NCBI GenBank assembly: GCA_002778195.1
Contig: PCDI01000001.1
Span: forward strand, 5,343,338-5,407,337
Origin: Raffaelea ambrosiae
Taxonomy: Eukaryota; Ascomycota; Sordariomycetes; Ophiostomatales; Ophiostomataceae
DNA: 64,000 nt
Direction of reading: 5' to 3'
Position numbers and translations under genes: made by a program. The first letter of the stretch is position 1; each line of letters begins with the position of its first letter. The notes below the pieces were generated by a model. The model made no database searches. It saw nothing but the letters and a program-made list of their open reading frames with translations, and was not told where the DNA came from. Shown here piece by piece: positions 1-11,433 of the stretch.

Positions 1-3000
1 TCTACCCCGGTGACTGTGTCCACCTCGACCTACTCGGTGCCGTCGTCGACTCCTGCTACCACCCCAATTTACCCGACGAGCAACGCCACCACGGTCGTGT
101 CGACCACCCCGGTGACCCCGACTACTCCGGTGACTCCTACCACGCCAGTCACTACTGTCACCAGCACCGAGACCTGCCACCTGTGCACGAAGTCCACCGT
201 CACCTCTGGCAGCAGCACTTCTGTCGTCACCATCTCCACAGCGACAGTGACAACGAGCTGCTCGACCTTCACTTCCAGCGGCACCACGTACACGTCGACG
301 TCGACGTACACCACGCCTCTGTCCACGCCCGTGACGGTGACCTCGAGCACGCCGGTCTCGACCCCGGTGTACCCGACCACTGTGGTCAGCTCCACCACCC
401 CGGTCTACCCGACCACCAACACCACAGTCGTGTCTAGCACCACCCCGGTGACTCCCACCACGCCCGTGACCACCCCGGTCTACCCGACCACGACCCTCTC
501 CAAGAGCACTGTGCCGTACTCCAACAGCACTACGACTCCTGCGACGACTCCCGTGGTCCCGACTACACCGGTCGTGGTTACGAGCACGATCACTGAGACC
601 TGCCACCTGTGCACCACTTCCACGGTCACATCCGGCAGCAGCACCACTGTGGTCACTGTCTCGACGGCTACCGTCACCACGAGCTGCTCCACTGTCACGA
701 CCAGCGGCACCACGTACACGTCCACCTCGACGTACACGACGCCTCTGTCGACTCCGGTCACCGTCACTCCCACTACCTACACGGTGGTGACGACTTCGAC
801 GGCCACTGAGACCTGCCACCTCTGCACCAAGTCGACTGTCACTGTGGGCAGCACCACGTCTGTTGTGACCGTGTCCACGGCGACCGTGACTACCAGCTGC
901 AGCACCTTCACGTCCAGTGGCACCACGTACACGTCGACGTCGACGTACACGACGCCGCTGTCGACGCCTGTCACGGTCACGACTACCCCGAGCACTCCTA
1001 TCCTGGTCAGCACGACCCCGAGCACTCCTGTCGTGGTCAGCACGACCCCGAGCACTCCTGTCGTGGTCAGCACGACCCCGAGCACTCCTGTCGTGGTCAG
1101 CACGACCCCGAGCACTCCTGTCGTGGTCAGCACGACCCCGAGCACTCCTGTCGTGGTCAGCACGACCCCGAGCACTCCTGTCGTGGTCAGCACGACCCCG
1201 AGCACTCCTGTCGTGGTCACCATTACCTCGAGCATCACCGAGACCTGCCACCTGTGCACGGCCTCGACTGTGACTCTGGGCAGCACCACCAGCGTCGTGT
1301 CCATTGTGACTGCCACCGAGACCACCACGTGCAGCACCTTCACGTCAAGCGGCACCGTGTACACGTCGACCTCGACGTACACCACGCCTCTGGTCACCCC
1401 CACGATCTACACCACGCCGTCGCCCTCGGTTGTCACCATCACCTCCACCAGCACGGGCACCGTCACCTGCGCGCACTGCTCCGAGTCCACCGTGACTGTC
1501 GGCAGCACTACTAGCGTGGTTACGGTCATCACTGCCACGGAGACGACCACGTGCTCGACGTTCACGTCCAGCGGCACCACCTACACGGCCACCTCGACCT
1601 ACACCACGCCGCTGTCTACGCCTGTGACGTACACGCCGACCACTCCGGCTACCACCCCGGCCACCACTCCGGAGACTACCCCTGCGACGACTCCGGCCAC
1701 ACCGGCTACTACTCCAGAGACTACCCCGGCCACCACTCCGGCTACCACCCCGGCCACCACTCCGGAGACTACCCCTGCGACGACTCCGGCCACTCCGGCT
1801 ACCACTCCGGAGACGTCTCCAGCCACCACTCCGGTCACGCCCGTCACCACAGTCACACACTACACCACGTATGAGACCACTACGTCTTGCTCAACTTTCA
1901 GCTCGTCTGGCACGATCTACAGCTCGACCCTGACGTACTCTACGCCGGTGACTGTGTCCACCTCGGTTGTTGTGACCCCGACCCCGGCCACCACTCCAGA
2001 GACTACCCCGGCCACCACTCCGGGCACGCCAGCCACTACGCCAGAGACCCCGGCCACCACGCCTGCCACTCCCGTCACGACTGTCACGCACTACACGACA
2101 TACGAGGTCACCACGTCCTGCTCCACCTTCAGCTCGTCTGGCACGGTGTACAGCTCGACCCTGACTTACTCGACTCCGGTCACGGTGTCCACCTCGGTCG
2201 TTGTGACTCCCACGCCGGCTACCACACCCGCGACCACTCCTGGCACTACTCCTGGCACTACTCCTGGCACTACTCCTGGCACTACTCCTGGCACTCCTGG
2301 AACCGTCCCGGGTACGACTCCAGTCACCTCGGAGACTACTGCCCCGGCCACCTACCCTGGCACCACTCCGGAGACCACCCCGGCCACTGCTCCCCCCAAC
2401 TCGGCTCCCACCACGCCCCAGGTTGTCACCACGATCATCAGCACCCCTGGTCAGCCGGGCACCACGGTGGTTTCTACCATCCCGCCGACCACCATGTACC
2501 CCACGTACCCGTACACTCCGTCCACGACTCCGGTTCCTGGCACAACCACGGTTCCCGCTACGCCGGTTACCACGGCACCGCCTGCCTCGTCGTGTGTCCC
2601 GGCCGCTGCTGGCTGCTACTCGTGCATCCCCACCCCTGCTGCTGGCACGTCTGTTGCCTGCATCACGACCTCGGCCTGTGTCATTGTCAGCCAGACCGTG
2701 TCGAGCACTGCGATTTCAGACTGCTTGCTGGTGGGCGTCAAGCTGGTGGGAGCCCAGGTCAAGGACAGCACGCTGGTCAACGTCAATGTGGGCTCAGACT
2801 CGAAGCTGACCAATATCAAGTTGACCGGTGGTACTATTCTGAACTCGACTCTGATCGACTCGCAACTGCAGAACGTGACCATTGCCGACAGCACCCTCTC
2901 GAGCGTGGCTGTCCAGGGTGCCGAGCTGACCAACGTCAAGGGCACCAAGGTGGCCGCGCAGTCGGTCACGCTGAACGACTGCGATCTGACCGCCGGCAGC

Positions 3001-3036
3001 GACGGCAACCTGGTGCAGAACAGCACGGTGTACTGA
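1..3036 (+). CDS. Ser/Thr/Pro-rich mucin-like cell-wall protein, 5' partial
   Basis: The frame is open from base 1 (tct acc ccg) to TGA at 3034-3036, so the start and any signal peptide lie upstream of the window; 1011 residues are visible. Five modules of about 60 residues start with a Cys-x-x-Cys motif (ETCHLCT near 169, 595, 808 and 1240; a variant TCAHCS near 1462) and continue with a second Cys motif (SCSTFTSSGT); two shortened modules follow near 1876 and 2110. They are separated by Thr/Pro blocks (TTPAT, TPGT repeats). The last ~145 residues are non-repetitive, Cys-containing, then show hydrophobic residues every fifth position. Such proteins are usually heavily O-glycosylated wall or adhesin proteins; that role is inferred. 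No hydrophobic GPI tail is visible at the C-terminus (ends STVY), so wall attachment would have to use another route. The family is not recognised precisely. Confidence 0.85.
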   Translation, partial: STPVTVSTSTYSVPSSTPATTPIYPTSNATTVVSTTPVTPTTPVTPTTPVTTVTSTETCHLCTKSTVTSGSSTSVVTISTATVTTSCSTFTSSGTTYTSTSTYTTPLSTPVTVTSSTPVSTPVYPTTVVSSTTPVYPTTNTTVVSSTTPVTPTTPVTTPVYPTTTLSKSTVPYSNSTTTPATTPVVPTTPVVVTSTITETCHLCTTSTVTSGSSTTVVTVSTATVTTSCSTVTTSGTTYTSTSTYTTPLSTPVTVTPTTYTVVTTSTATETCHLCTKSTVTVGSTTSVVTVSTATVTTSCSTFTSSGTTYTSTSTYTTPLSTPVTVTTTPSTPILVSTTPSTPVVVSTTPSTPVVVSTTPSTPVVVSTTPSTPVVVSTTPSTPVVVSTTPSTPVVVSTTPSTPVVVTITSSITETCHLCTASTVTLGSTTSVVSIVTATETTTCSTFTSSGTVYTSTSTYTTPLVTPTIYTTPSPSVVTITSTSTGTVTCAHCSESTVTVGSTTSVVTVITATETTTCSTFTSSGTTYTATSTYTTPLSTPVTYTPTTPATTPATTPETTPATTPATPATTPETTPATTPATTPATTPETTPATTPATPATTPETSPATTPVTPVTTVTHYTTYETTTSCSTFSSSGTIYSSTLTYSTPVTVSTSVVVTPTPATTPETTPATTPGTPATTPETPATTPATPVTTVTHYTTYEVTTSCSTFSSSGTVYSSTLTYSTPVTVSTSVVVTPTPATTPATTPGTTPGTTPGTTPGTTPGTPGTVPGTTPVTSETTAPATYPGTTPETTPATAPPNSAPTTPQVVTTIISTPGQPGTTVVSTIPPTTMYPTYPYTPSTTPVPGTTTVPATPVTTAPPASSCVPAAAGCYSCIPTPAAGTSVACITTSACVIVSQTVSSTAISDCLLVGVKLVGAQVKDSTLVNVNVGSDSKLTNIKLTGGTILNSTLIDSQLQNVTIADSTLSSVAVQGAELTNVKGTKVAAQSVTLNDCDLTAGSDGNLVQNSTVY
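991..1230 (+). repeat. In-frame 30-bp tandem minisatellite, 8 units
   Basis: Eight consecutive 30-bp units encode STPVVVSTTP. The six units at 1021-1200 are identical base for base; the first (991-1020, STPILVSTTP) and last (1201-1230) diverge. The unit length keeps the frame, so copy number can change without breaking the protein. Confidence 0.95.
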
Positions 3037-6000
3037 GGAGGTCACTTTTTCCTTTCATCGGCTTGTCTTTTTTTCTGAGGTTTTCTTGATGAGATTGTTA
3101 TGAGGCGTTTTGCTTTTTTTTTTTTTTTATTACCTATTTCCTTTGTCGGATTCGCCTCCCTACTTTCTCTATTTCCGGGAGGTGGAATATGTTTACGACA
3201 CGATGAACGGCCTCCACCTAAGAGATGGGAAACAAACATATATTTGATGATCGGGAAACACACATGCATGCACTAGAAGGTACTGGTGGAGCACAAAGGG
3301 GCAAAAGGAAACAAACGAAACAAACGAAAAGAAACCAAGAAGTTCGTGCATTCGGAACACACATACAAAAATCGGAAAAACAACATGGACATGACTCTAG
3401 GAAGGCGGGGGATGTTGGTCATGCTAGCTCGTGGACCGCAAACCGCTTCCGACTCTTTCCTCTTTTCCTTTTCTAAGCAACGACCAGATGACTAAAACAC
3501 AAAGAAAGAAACGAACTCTCACAAGAGAGGACAAAAAACACACACGCACAAACATCTTAGTTTTCCTTTTTTTTTTTTCACAACTTTTTATCTTATTGTT
3601 TAGTATTAGTATTGGTGAACCACATAATATCTGTTCTCATTTAGTATTTAGCTTATATATAAATCATTCTACATATTTTATCCAATGTCGGAGAATCAAT
3701 GTGCACTTGTTTCCCATTACTGGCAGAATCATATCTTACGGCGAGGTCTGGCCAATGTTCGACCTTGGCAAGGCAAGACCAACAAAAAAAAAAAAAAAGA
3801 CACGTCTTACCAAGAATGCAACTCCGCAGCGAAGAATGCAAGTCCGCAGCGGACAATACGGACGATACACAGGGCAGCACTGTAAGAGCAGGGACAGAAA
3901 CAAACCGTATCCAACCCAACGTTCCGGACATGGGTTGTTAATAGGAAAGGGGTGGCTAAGCGCTTGGGCCAGTTGCACGGCACAACCAACAGGATTTTTT
4001 TTTCTTACCCTAGTCTCAACGGCCACAGAGCCATGATAGGCCATCACAGGTCGTTGCAGACCGCTAATTTGACAAAAAGTACACGCATTCTTTCCACGCC
4101 CAAGTCCTTTAATAAGAGAACGATCGCACAAGAAAGAGCCTTTAGCTGTCGCATTCTGGCGTTCCCACAAGCGACGATAAAATAAGCTGTCCGAATACGA
4201 AGTGGAAATACTATGTAATAAGCGGTCTCGCTTAGTGGCCGGCCGCCTTGTCTTGGTGCTGGGAGATCTCGGGGTGAAAAGGAAGGCCCGAACGCCGGCC
4301 TTTTGGTTACTATCCCCGCTATTCAACTCGGGGAAGCCGGCCTGTGCCTGCCATTGTGCCCTTCCAGTGGAATAAGTGGGATAATACCTGTAACTCCCCC
4401 CTCAAGCGGGACTTTTGCGTTGCCTGCCTACCATCTGTGGCGAGGCCAGGCAGACGAGCTCTTATGATCGGAGCACAGACGAAACAACTCGACCGTTTCT
4501 TTGTCAGCCATCTGCCAGCCCTCTCTGTCGGAGCATCGCAGCCGCCCGAGACCCCGATGCTTTGTGTGGTTGCAACGGACTGGTACGCACCTCTCGCACG
4601 CACCTCTGGTAAGCACGGCACGGCTGGCAGTCCATTGCGTTTGTGTGAGGATCACTTTTATGGCGTACACGCTTACTTTATTTGCGAGACCCGAAGAGAG
4701 GGAAACAAGAATACAAGAACACCAAAGTAGTGTTACGGATCAGAGCTGCGGCGGGTTCGCTGAGAAGGAGAGAAAATCTCATGACAAAGGGGGCATCCAA
4801 GGGGGGAGTGCAAAACCCGAAGACTTGTGTCAGATCGGGCGAACCCACGGCACGAAAAGAAAGAGGAAGAACACAGGCAAGACGGGGCGAGACAGCCAAG
4901 AGGCGTCCCGATTGGTGTAATGAGCGAACCCAGGCCAATAGCAGACAAACCAATAAACGAGACCACGAAGCACAGCAAAATGGGGTAAAATGCGGGAGCC
5001 AAAAAAAGGAAATAAGCCCAGCGCGAGTTTTCCGTCCAGCTGTTTACAGGGCGTAGGGCGGTGCGTCACATCGCGCATCGAATGACCTCCGAGATAGTGT
5101 CTGCTCTGGGCAGCCAAATTAGTTAGCCAAGTACGCTCTTTTGTGTATCTGTAACGCGGTGGCCACAGGTAAGGGGGTGGCGGCTGTGTTTTTATCTTAT
5201 TATTTATTTATTTATTTTTTTGTTTTTGGCCTGGTAAGAGAGTTGCAGCTGGCGCGACACATCAGCCATGACCGAAGACAACGGACACAGCAGAATGATA
5301 CAAGCAGAGCAAGAAAGCAAACAACAAGGCCGGGAACAGACACAACCGGCAGATGAATACAAACGCAAAGCCCACCCAGTATGAAGCATAGTGATATGCA
5401 AGTGTGGGGTATACTCTGCCTGCAAACCACCCGCTCAGATACTCTGTACACCTTCCACTGCACCCAGGACGGACCAACCCTCCTCGACTACGTACTTAGT
5501 GACTAGTTCACCATTAGCCCCTTGGCTGCATTGAAGACCCCAGCCCAACTCTACTTTGGCGTCTGTTCTCCTATTTCTCGCCTGCGTTCTTTTCGTCACG
5601 GCTGGTCCTCGTCGTGGCCCCCGACAATCACAGCTTAACGGACCTTGGATCCTCTGTGGTAACGTCCTTCTCCTGTGAACCATTCGGGCCCCCCCCCATA
5701 AGCAGAGGAGATTGAAGAGACACCCCGGGATAAAAAAAAGACCAGGCCCCAATACCGGTGGACGGACCAGCACTGCGTCTGTTCGACTACGCGGGCGCGC
5801 AGCGCGCGAGATGCGAAATGTGTCGTGACCCCCCCCTGATGCGCATGGGCGCCCGTTCTGGTCTAAGCCCGTCTGGTCTGATCCCTGTCGTCCCCCCAGT
5901 AGTTAATAGGGTAGACGTCCCATGCATGTGCTCAAGACAGGTTCGACCACCCCAACAACCGTTGTTGACACCTCCGTGTGGCCACAATCATAATTTAGTT

Positions 6001-6475
6001 GCTTGGTTTGTTCTTTTATTTTTTTTATTTAAGTCTCCTCGCAGCCGACACCCCCTCTCCGACCAGACCGCCCTGTCCATACTTTTGTGTTTCGGTGGCC
6101 ATCTGTTGTGCAGGACACATCTTCCTGTCTTTGTTGTCATTGAAATAAAGAGTAGTTCCGCTTCCTGCCAGCGCAACTATCCGTCCCCTCGGTCGTACTT
6201 TCCTTTCCGATCACAAGCTAATCGTACACACGTCTGTCCAACCCGGCGGTATTGTGTACGCACGACGACTTCAGACGACGACTGCCTGGTATTTGAGAGA
6301 GTGGCTCTTTCCTTGTTTTGCGCCTGCCCTTTTGGTTCTTCCCGCACTTTTTTTCTCTCCGCTTTTCTTTTTTCTTCGTTTATTTTTTTTTAAATTATTT
6401 AATTTCCCTATTTTCTTTTTTCTCCCCCGCATCGCCAGATTCTGAGTTATCACGACCATCCCGGCACCCCTCCCA
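3037..6475. other. Intergenic, no supported gene
   Basis: About 3.4 kb with homopolymer T and A runs and no open frame with recognisable composition or family features. The last ~450 bases before the MFS gene are pyrimidine-rich (C/T runs 6000-6470), as expected for a fungal promoter and leader. Confidence 0.6.
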
Positions 6476-8778
6476 ATGGCAAACACCAGTCTCCAGCCAC
6501 CAGCAACCAGCGGCGATGCTTCGCCCACACTGGCACCGAGCCGCATCAGTCTGGAGCACAACACTGCCGACGATGAGAAGGCCCGGCTGCCGGCCACGGC
6601 GTCCTCCAGCAGTGACGTCGACGGCGTGGAGGTGGTAGACGCCAAGCCGGAAGAAGCAGCAGAGTCAAAGAGCGAGGCCGCCGCGGCCGAAGCCTCTACT
6701 GGCGAGAGAGAAATCACCCATGCCGGCGTCCTCCAGAGAATCGCGACGGGCAAGTCCCAGTCGCCCGAGTCGCTCCAGCTGCAGAAGACCACCACCCGCG
6801 AAGACGGCGCGGCCTACCCGGAGGGCTTCCGGCTCGTCGTCATCGTGCTTGCCCTGTGCCTCAGTGTCTTTCTCATGGCCCTCGACAACTCCATCATTGC
6901 CACGGCCATTCCCAAGATCACGGACCAGTTCCACAGCCTCGACGATGTAGGCTGGTACGGCAGTGGTAAGGTTTCTTCCTATTTTTCTTCTTTTATTTTT
7001 TATTTTGCTTCCTCGCTATTTTGTTCGCCACGTCACTTTGGTCCTCACTCACGCCTCATCTCGTTTGTCCTTCGTTGTGCGCTCGTCGTTCGTAGCTAAC
7101 ATTCCAGCGTACCTCCTTACCACCGCCTCCCTCCAGCTCCAATTCGGCAAGTTCTACTCCTTCTTCAGCATCAAGTGGATCTATCTCATCGCCATCGGCA
7201 TCTTCGAGGTCGGCTCCCTCGTTTGCGGCGTCGCCCACAACTCTGTCACTCTCATCATTGGCCGTGCCGTGGCCGGCTTGGGTTCGGCTGGCATTTTCTC
7301 CGGTGCCCTCGTCATTTTGGCGTATTCTGTCCCCCTCACAAAGCGGCCTATATACACTGGCATCATCGCCTCCATGTACGGCATCGCCTCCGTCGCTGGC
7401 CCCCTTCTCGGTGGCGTCTTCACTGACAAGGTCACCTGGCGGTGGTGCTTCTATATCAATTTGTAAGTGGAAGTGCAGCAGTTTTCATCACTTGATCGGC
7501 TGTGCAACAAGACTGTTTTTGATTGTCGTGCTTTTCATTCGAGGCTTCCCCCCTCAATATAGTGGTTTCATATCCCAGTCTCGAGGAGCAACAGCTTGTC
7601 TGTTTGGCTATCTTGAGACCACCATTATGAGAAAAAAAAAAGATCTCCTTGATGTGAGACTAACATTTCCGGTCAGGCCTATTGGAGCTATCACGATCGT
7701 GGTGATTGCCATCTTCTTTTCGGACCCCGACCGCAGACACATGAACGCTCAGATCGCCGCAGCTGAAAACGCCCGCATCGAGGCCAGCGGCGGGCCCGTT
7801 ACGGAAATCCCTGCGGGCCCCGCCGAGCCGGAGACCTGGAAGGACAAGTTCATCCAGTTCGATCCCGTCGGTACCGTCCTATTTATGCCCGCTATCATCT
7901 GTCTTCTGCTCGCTCTGCAGTGGGGCGGCACCACCTACGCCTGGAAGAGCGGCCGCATCATCGCCCTGCTTGTAATCTTTGGCGTGCTCATCATCGCCTT
8001 CCTCTATGTGCAGCACCGGCAGCAGGACCTTGCCACTGTCCCGCCGCGCATCATGCGCCAACGGTCCGTGTGGTCGGGTTGCTTTTTCTCCTTTAGCGCC
8101 GGCGCGGCCTTCCTGTCGTCCATCTACTACCTACCTATCTGGTTCCAGGCCGTCAAGGGCGCGTCCGCTGTCAAGTCGGGTCTGATGAACCTGCCCATGC
8201 TTATTTCGCTTGTGGTCGTCTCGCTCATTGCCGGCGTCCTCGTTACCATTCTCGGCTACTATTCGCCCTTCATCATCGCCTCGACCATCCTCATGTCCGT
8301 TGGCTATGGTCTCATTTCCACCTTCAAGCCGGATAGCAGCCACAGCATCTGGATTGGCTACCAAGTCATTGCGGGTGTCGGCCTCGGCATGGGATTGCAG
8401 CAGCCACTCATGGCAGTGCAGACGGTTCTGGACATCAAGGATGTGCCCACCGGTACTGCGGCTCTCGTTTTCTTGCAGACGCTTGGTGGCGCCCTGTTTG
8501 TGTCGATTTCGCAAAACATTTTCACCAACCACCTGATATCGTATGTGGAAAAGTTGGTGCCTGGCCTGAACCCGGCCCTTGTGCTGGCAACCGGCGCCAC
8601 AAGCATCCAGAAGGAAATCCCAGAGTCCATGCGCGCAGGTGTGACGCTGGCCTACAGCGACGCCCTGTGCAAGACGTTCGTCGTGAGCACGGCTATGGCT
8701 GCGATCTCAGTGATTGGCTCCGCTTTCATTGAGTGGAAGAGCGTCAAGGCCAGGAAGACAGAGGTTGGCGTGGCCTAA
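6476..8778 (+). CDS. MFS drug efflux transporter, DHA2 (14-TM) type
   Basis: Exons 6476-6965, 7108-7462 and 7677-8778 give 648 aa. Introns of 142 and 214 bp have GTAAG donors and GCTAAC/ACTAAC branch sites. An ~110-residue polar N-terminus precedes the membrane core. Family signatures are visible: FLMALDNSIIATAIPKI in TM1, then DDVGWYGSAYLL across the first splice, the motif-C stretch SVAGPLLGGVFTDKVTWRW, and FYINLPIGA across the second splice. The length and the WRWCFYINLP signature fit the 14-helix drug:H+ antiporter family used for export of toxic compounds or secondary metabolites from the plasma membrane. Substrate is unknown; no biosynthetic genes adjoin it. Confidence 0.93.
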
Positions 8779-9198
8779 TGCCGTCTTGGATTATACTTTT
8801 TTCGACTTGTGATTTGCCCTTTTCCACACGCCGCGTTCTCTTCCTTGTCCATTTCTCCACTGTTTTCCTTGGTTCCCCCTACTTTCCAATCTCTCTGTCT
8901 GATTTGTCTTGTTCACTTGGGCGCATAAAAAGGTGTTTTTGCAAGGGGAGCAAAAGCTGATAGAGCGAGTACCGGCGTTTTGGACAAGAAAGATGCATTG
9001 CCATTTTGAGCATTTGTCTCTACTAATTGCTCGAATCTTTCGTGTTTTGAGAAGAGATACAAAATATGTAGGAGGTGGGCCGGGGGGCCATATCATCTCC
9101 TCCCATCATAATATACCAGTTTTCAACATCACAAAGTGTCGTTCGACTTCAAGTCTCGGTGGTATCTGTTGGAACTGGTCTCGTTCTTCAATGGCTCA

Positions 9199-9429
9199 TC
9201 AAGAATTCCAAAGAGCTTTTTTTGCCCTACCCGTCAGAACATATTCTTTGTAGAGCCGTTCGGACACGTCTGTTGCTGGCTGGATCCTTTCTCGTTTTCT
9301 GAGTCCTGCGGCAAAACGGCGGTTATAGAGCTTGAGGATGGCTCTGTTCTGGAGTTTTCTATCCGACTCGAACAAAACCTCAAAACCAGTGACCATGGTA
9401 GCAGGCGCAATCTGTGTAGTGGTTGTCAC
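9199..9429 (-). pseudogene. Fragment of a fungal kinase-like gene (paralogue of 13527-14696)
   Basis: A 76-residue open frame matches the N-terminal third of the kinase-like protein encoded at 13527-14696. Shared blocks include LKLY(N/D)RRFAAG, a Lys-Arg-rich link and SE(R/K)LYKEYVL(T/A)GRA. It stops soon after that block, and neither the linker nor the catalytic loop is present downstream on the minus strand. It is best read as a truncated duplicate; no start context is evident. Confidence 0.7.
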
Positions 9430-9691
9430 GTCTATATTTGAGCCTGCAACCTGTTAGAAGGTGTATGACCAGCAATAAGACTATGAGAAATGATCGTCGA
9501 TCCAGAAGTCCTTTTTAATTTGAACACAACCGTACTGCTACCGTCTTCAACGGTTAACGATAACGCTGCACTATCGGTGAAGGGGTTCGGTAAAGGGGTT
9601 TCTGGTGGCCTATCACATTCCCGGTTAGTTATTTAGATACGAACCCAGATTCCATGACGAGTGCCAAGAGACTCATGTGAGGTATTTTGCT

Positions 9692-9711
9692 CCCCCCCCC
9701 CCCCCCCCCCC
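9692..9711. repeat. Poly(C) tract, 20 bases
   Basis: An uninterrupted run of 20 C in intergenic DNA. The exact length is prone to sequencing error. Confidence 0.95.
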
Positions 9712-10080
9712 TTGCCGGTGACAACACACGGAGAAAGTTTTGTCTTTTCCTGAGTGTCGGGAACAGAAAAAAAGGCAGGGTTGGTATGCTTCTGGAGGAA
9801 TAAAACAATGGAATGCAGAGCTAGATTGTGACGACATCCTCGGGCACTTTAGTAATGACACAGCGTCTATTTACTCTAAACAATTCCTTTCCACTACAGC
9901 ATCGTCGTCCACTTTGCAGGACATGCTCGCGGACAGAATTTTGTTGGTGATGTACTGTCAAAAGCCGCAAAAACGTGAAAATATAACTGCTTAGATCAAA
10001 CTAACGGAGCGTAGATTCTACAGAATCCTGCCGAGATGGAGTTGCTGAGAAAAGGCCGAGTTCGCGGCGACCTGCGATTG

Positions 10081-10967
10081 TCAGTAGGTGTTTCCGCGGC
10101 ATTCAACTAGCGTTTGTAGACTCACCAGTTGGGCAGCCTGTGCATTTGCCACTCGACCGGCATCGTTTCCCACTCCAGACAGCACTCTTTGAACCCGCGC
10201 AAAGTCTCCCTCTGCAGTTTCTCCCGTCCCCATGCGAATGCTGAATTCGGACATGCTCCCACGTCTCCACTCAATGAACCAGCGCTGGGTGTCGAACCAG
10301 CAGAGCGTCGTGCGATTCCCCAGGGTCCAGCCCGCCTGCAACCGCTGTTCAACTTCCTGGATAAGCTCTGCCGATATTTGGCTCCGCATGGCCGGGTTCT
10401 GGGGTAGTAGCATCTGTGAATTTCCGTTCTCATACCGGACCAGCAATATGTCGTGGAGCCCGAACGCAACAAAGTCAATGCACTCATCCTTCCGGGGATG
10501 GTCTTTCTCGAGTTCCCGGACCAGGGATTGAAAGGTCGAGGGCAACGAAGAGAGCTCCGGACCCCATATACACACATTGGTGGTGTAGCGCACGAACCAG
10601 CCGACGCCGTTTGGGGCAAAGGCCACAAAGACCGCTCGTCCACGGCCGGGTTGAGCGAGACCCGCGGCAACCGTGATCAGCTGTGTCGAAAGGAATGGGA
10701 CCATGTCGTGGGGACCGCGGGCTGACCCTAGTCATTTCGTCGATGCGCGTCAGTCGAGGGTTGCCGTGGACAACTAACAGGGGTAGCCTTACATTGGTTG
10801 TTCGGGGTCATTGCCCAGTGGTAGCCATTTGGGCCAGTGTGAAAAGACTTCAACTGCATGGCATTCCACTCGAAAGACTTGAACTTTCCTTCATAGTCAG
10901 ATGGCAAGTTTTGGCTATTTCTTTTTAGAAAACTGCGAAGGCCTGTTCTGGCGATGGGAGGTTGCAA
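10081..10967 (-). CDS. Hypothetical protein, 3' exons, 5' end unresolved
   Basis: Two open stretches join across an intron at 10722-10792 (71 bp, GTAAGG donor; two in-frame acceptors six bases apart). The joined protein reads through TPNNQ into a HDMVPFL stretch and ends at TGA 10081-10083. The C-terminal part has recurring aromatic phrases (GWFVRYTTN, ILLVRYENGN, RWFIEWRRGSMSEFSI), a beta-rich pattern I have seen in fungal hypothetical proteins with repeated WF-x-R/W units. The upstream exon has no ATG of its own (the frame opens at a TTG near 10967) and probably continues from 10972-11433 by a further intron whose borders I could not fix (the best candidate is only 40 bp). Function unknown. 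Confidence 0.6.
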
Positions 10968-10971
10968 CTTA

Positions 10972-11433
10972 CTAGTCTAATAGGGACCCTTTTGCCACTA
11001 CGAATGAGTTGGGCACGTTGCCCCAGGCGAAGAGAGCTGCCATTGATTTCAAATTGATTGTTATGTTGACAGCAAGGGCGTAGGCAGATGCGGAGACCTG
11101 GAGGGTTAGTGATGTTGTATATGAAGAACCCCGGCTCGAAAACGCCTTGCTTTTGCTGTTCTCCGCTTTAGGCATAGCTCCGTGCCAAGGCAGACACGCT
11201 GCATCATCAACACAACCCCTCAAATATGCCGGTTCTGGAATCCAGATTCCAGACGCATCTTTCTCTGGGAAGACGATACGGTTCATCCAGATTAGCAGAG
11301 TATGCTGCTCTCCGGATCGTTCAGCCAAGCATAGGACACTCTCGCGAGATGTGGGGGCATCTTGGCCGAATGTCAAATTCAAGCGGGCTTCTGAAGACGA
11401 GAACCGACAGTAAAGAAAATCGGAAGGGCACAA
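10972..11433 (-). CDS. Possible 5' exon(s) of the preceding hypothetical gene
   Basis: An ATG-initiated open frame of 153 codons ends in TAG, directly followed by a GTAAGT donor-like sequence that overlaps the stop. This suggests the frame continues into the exon at 10793-10967 rather than stopping. Composition is plausible for a folded protein, with no motif I can name. It could also be an independent small gene. Confidence 0.4.
   Translation of the reverse strand: MCPSDFLYCRFSSSEARLNLTFGQDAPTSRESVLCLAERSGEQHTLLIWMNRIVFPEKDASGIWIPEPAYLRGCVDDAACLPWHGAMPKAENSKSKAFSSRGSSYTTSLTLQVSASAYALAVNITINLKSMAALFAWGNVPNSFVVAKGSLLD

Larger units (their letters stand above)
8779..10080. other. Intergenic with a gene relic
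   Basis: No intact gene is seen. The stretch holds the kinase-like relic at 9199-9429 and a 20-base C homopolymer at 9692-9711. Confidence 0.6.

Noticed and set aside
991..1230. Regular 30-bp repeats as a CRISPR array
   Set aside because: Units are contiguous without spacers, in frame in a eukaryotic wall-protein gene.
69..2351. Many long open frames on the opposite strand and other frames across the mucin gene
   Set aside because: They are low-complexity mirrors (Val/Gly/Thr or Arg-rich) of the Thr/Pro codons, with no independent coding signal.
5935..5965. aggttcgacc resembling a tRNA B box
   Set aside because: No A box at the right distance and no cloverleaf can be folded by eye.
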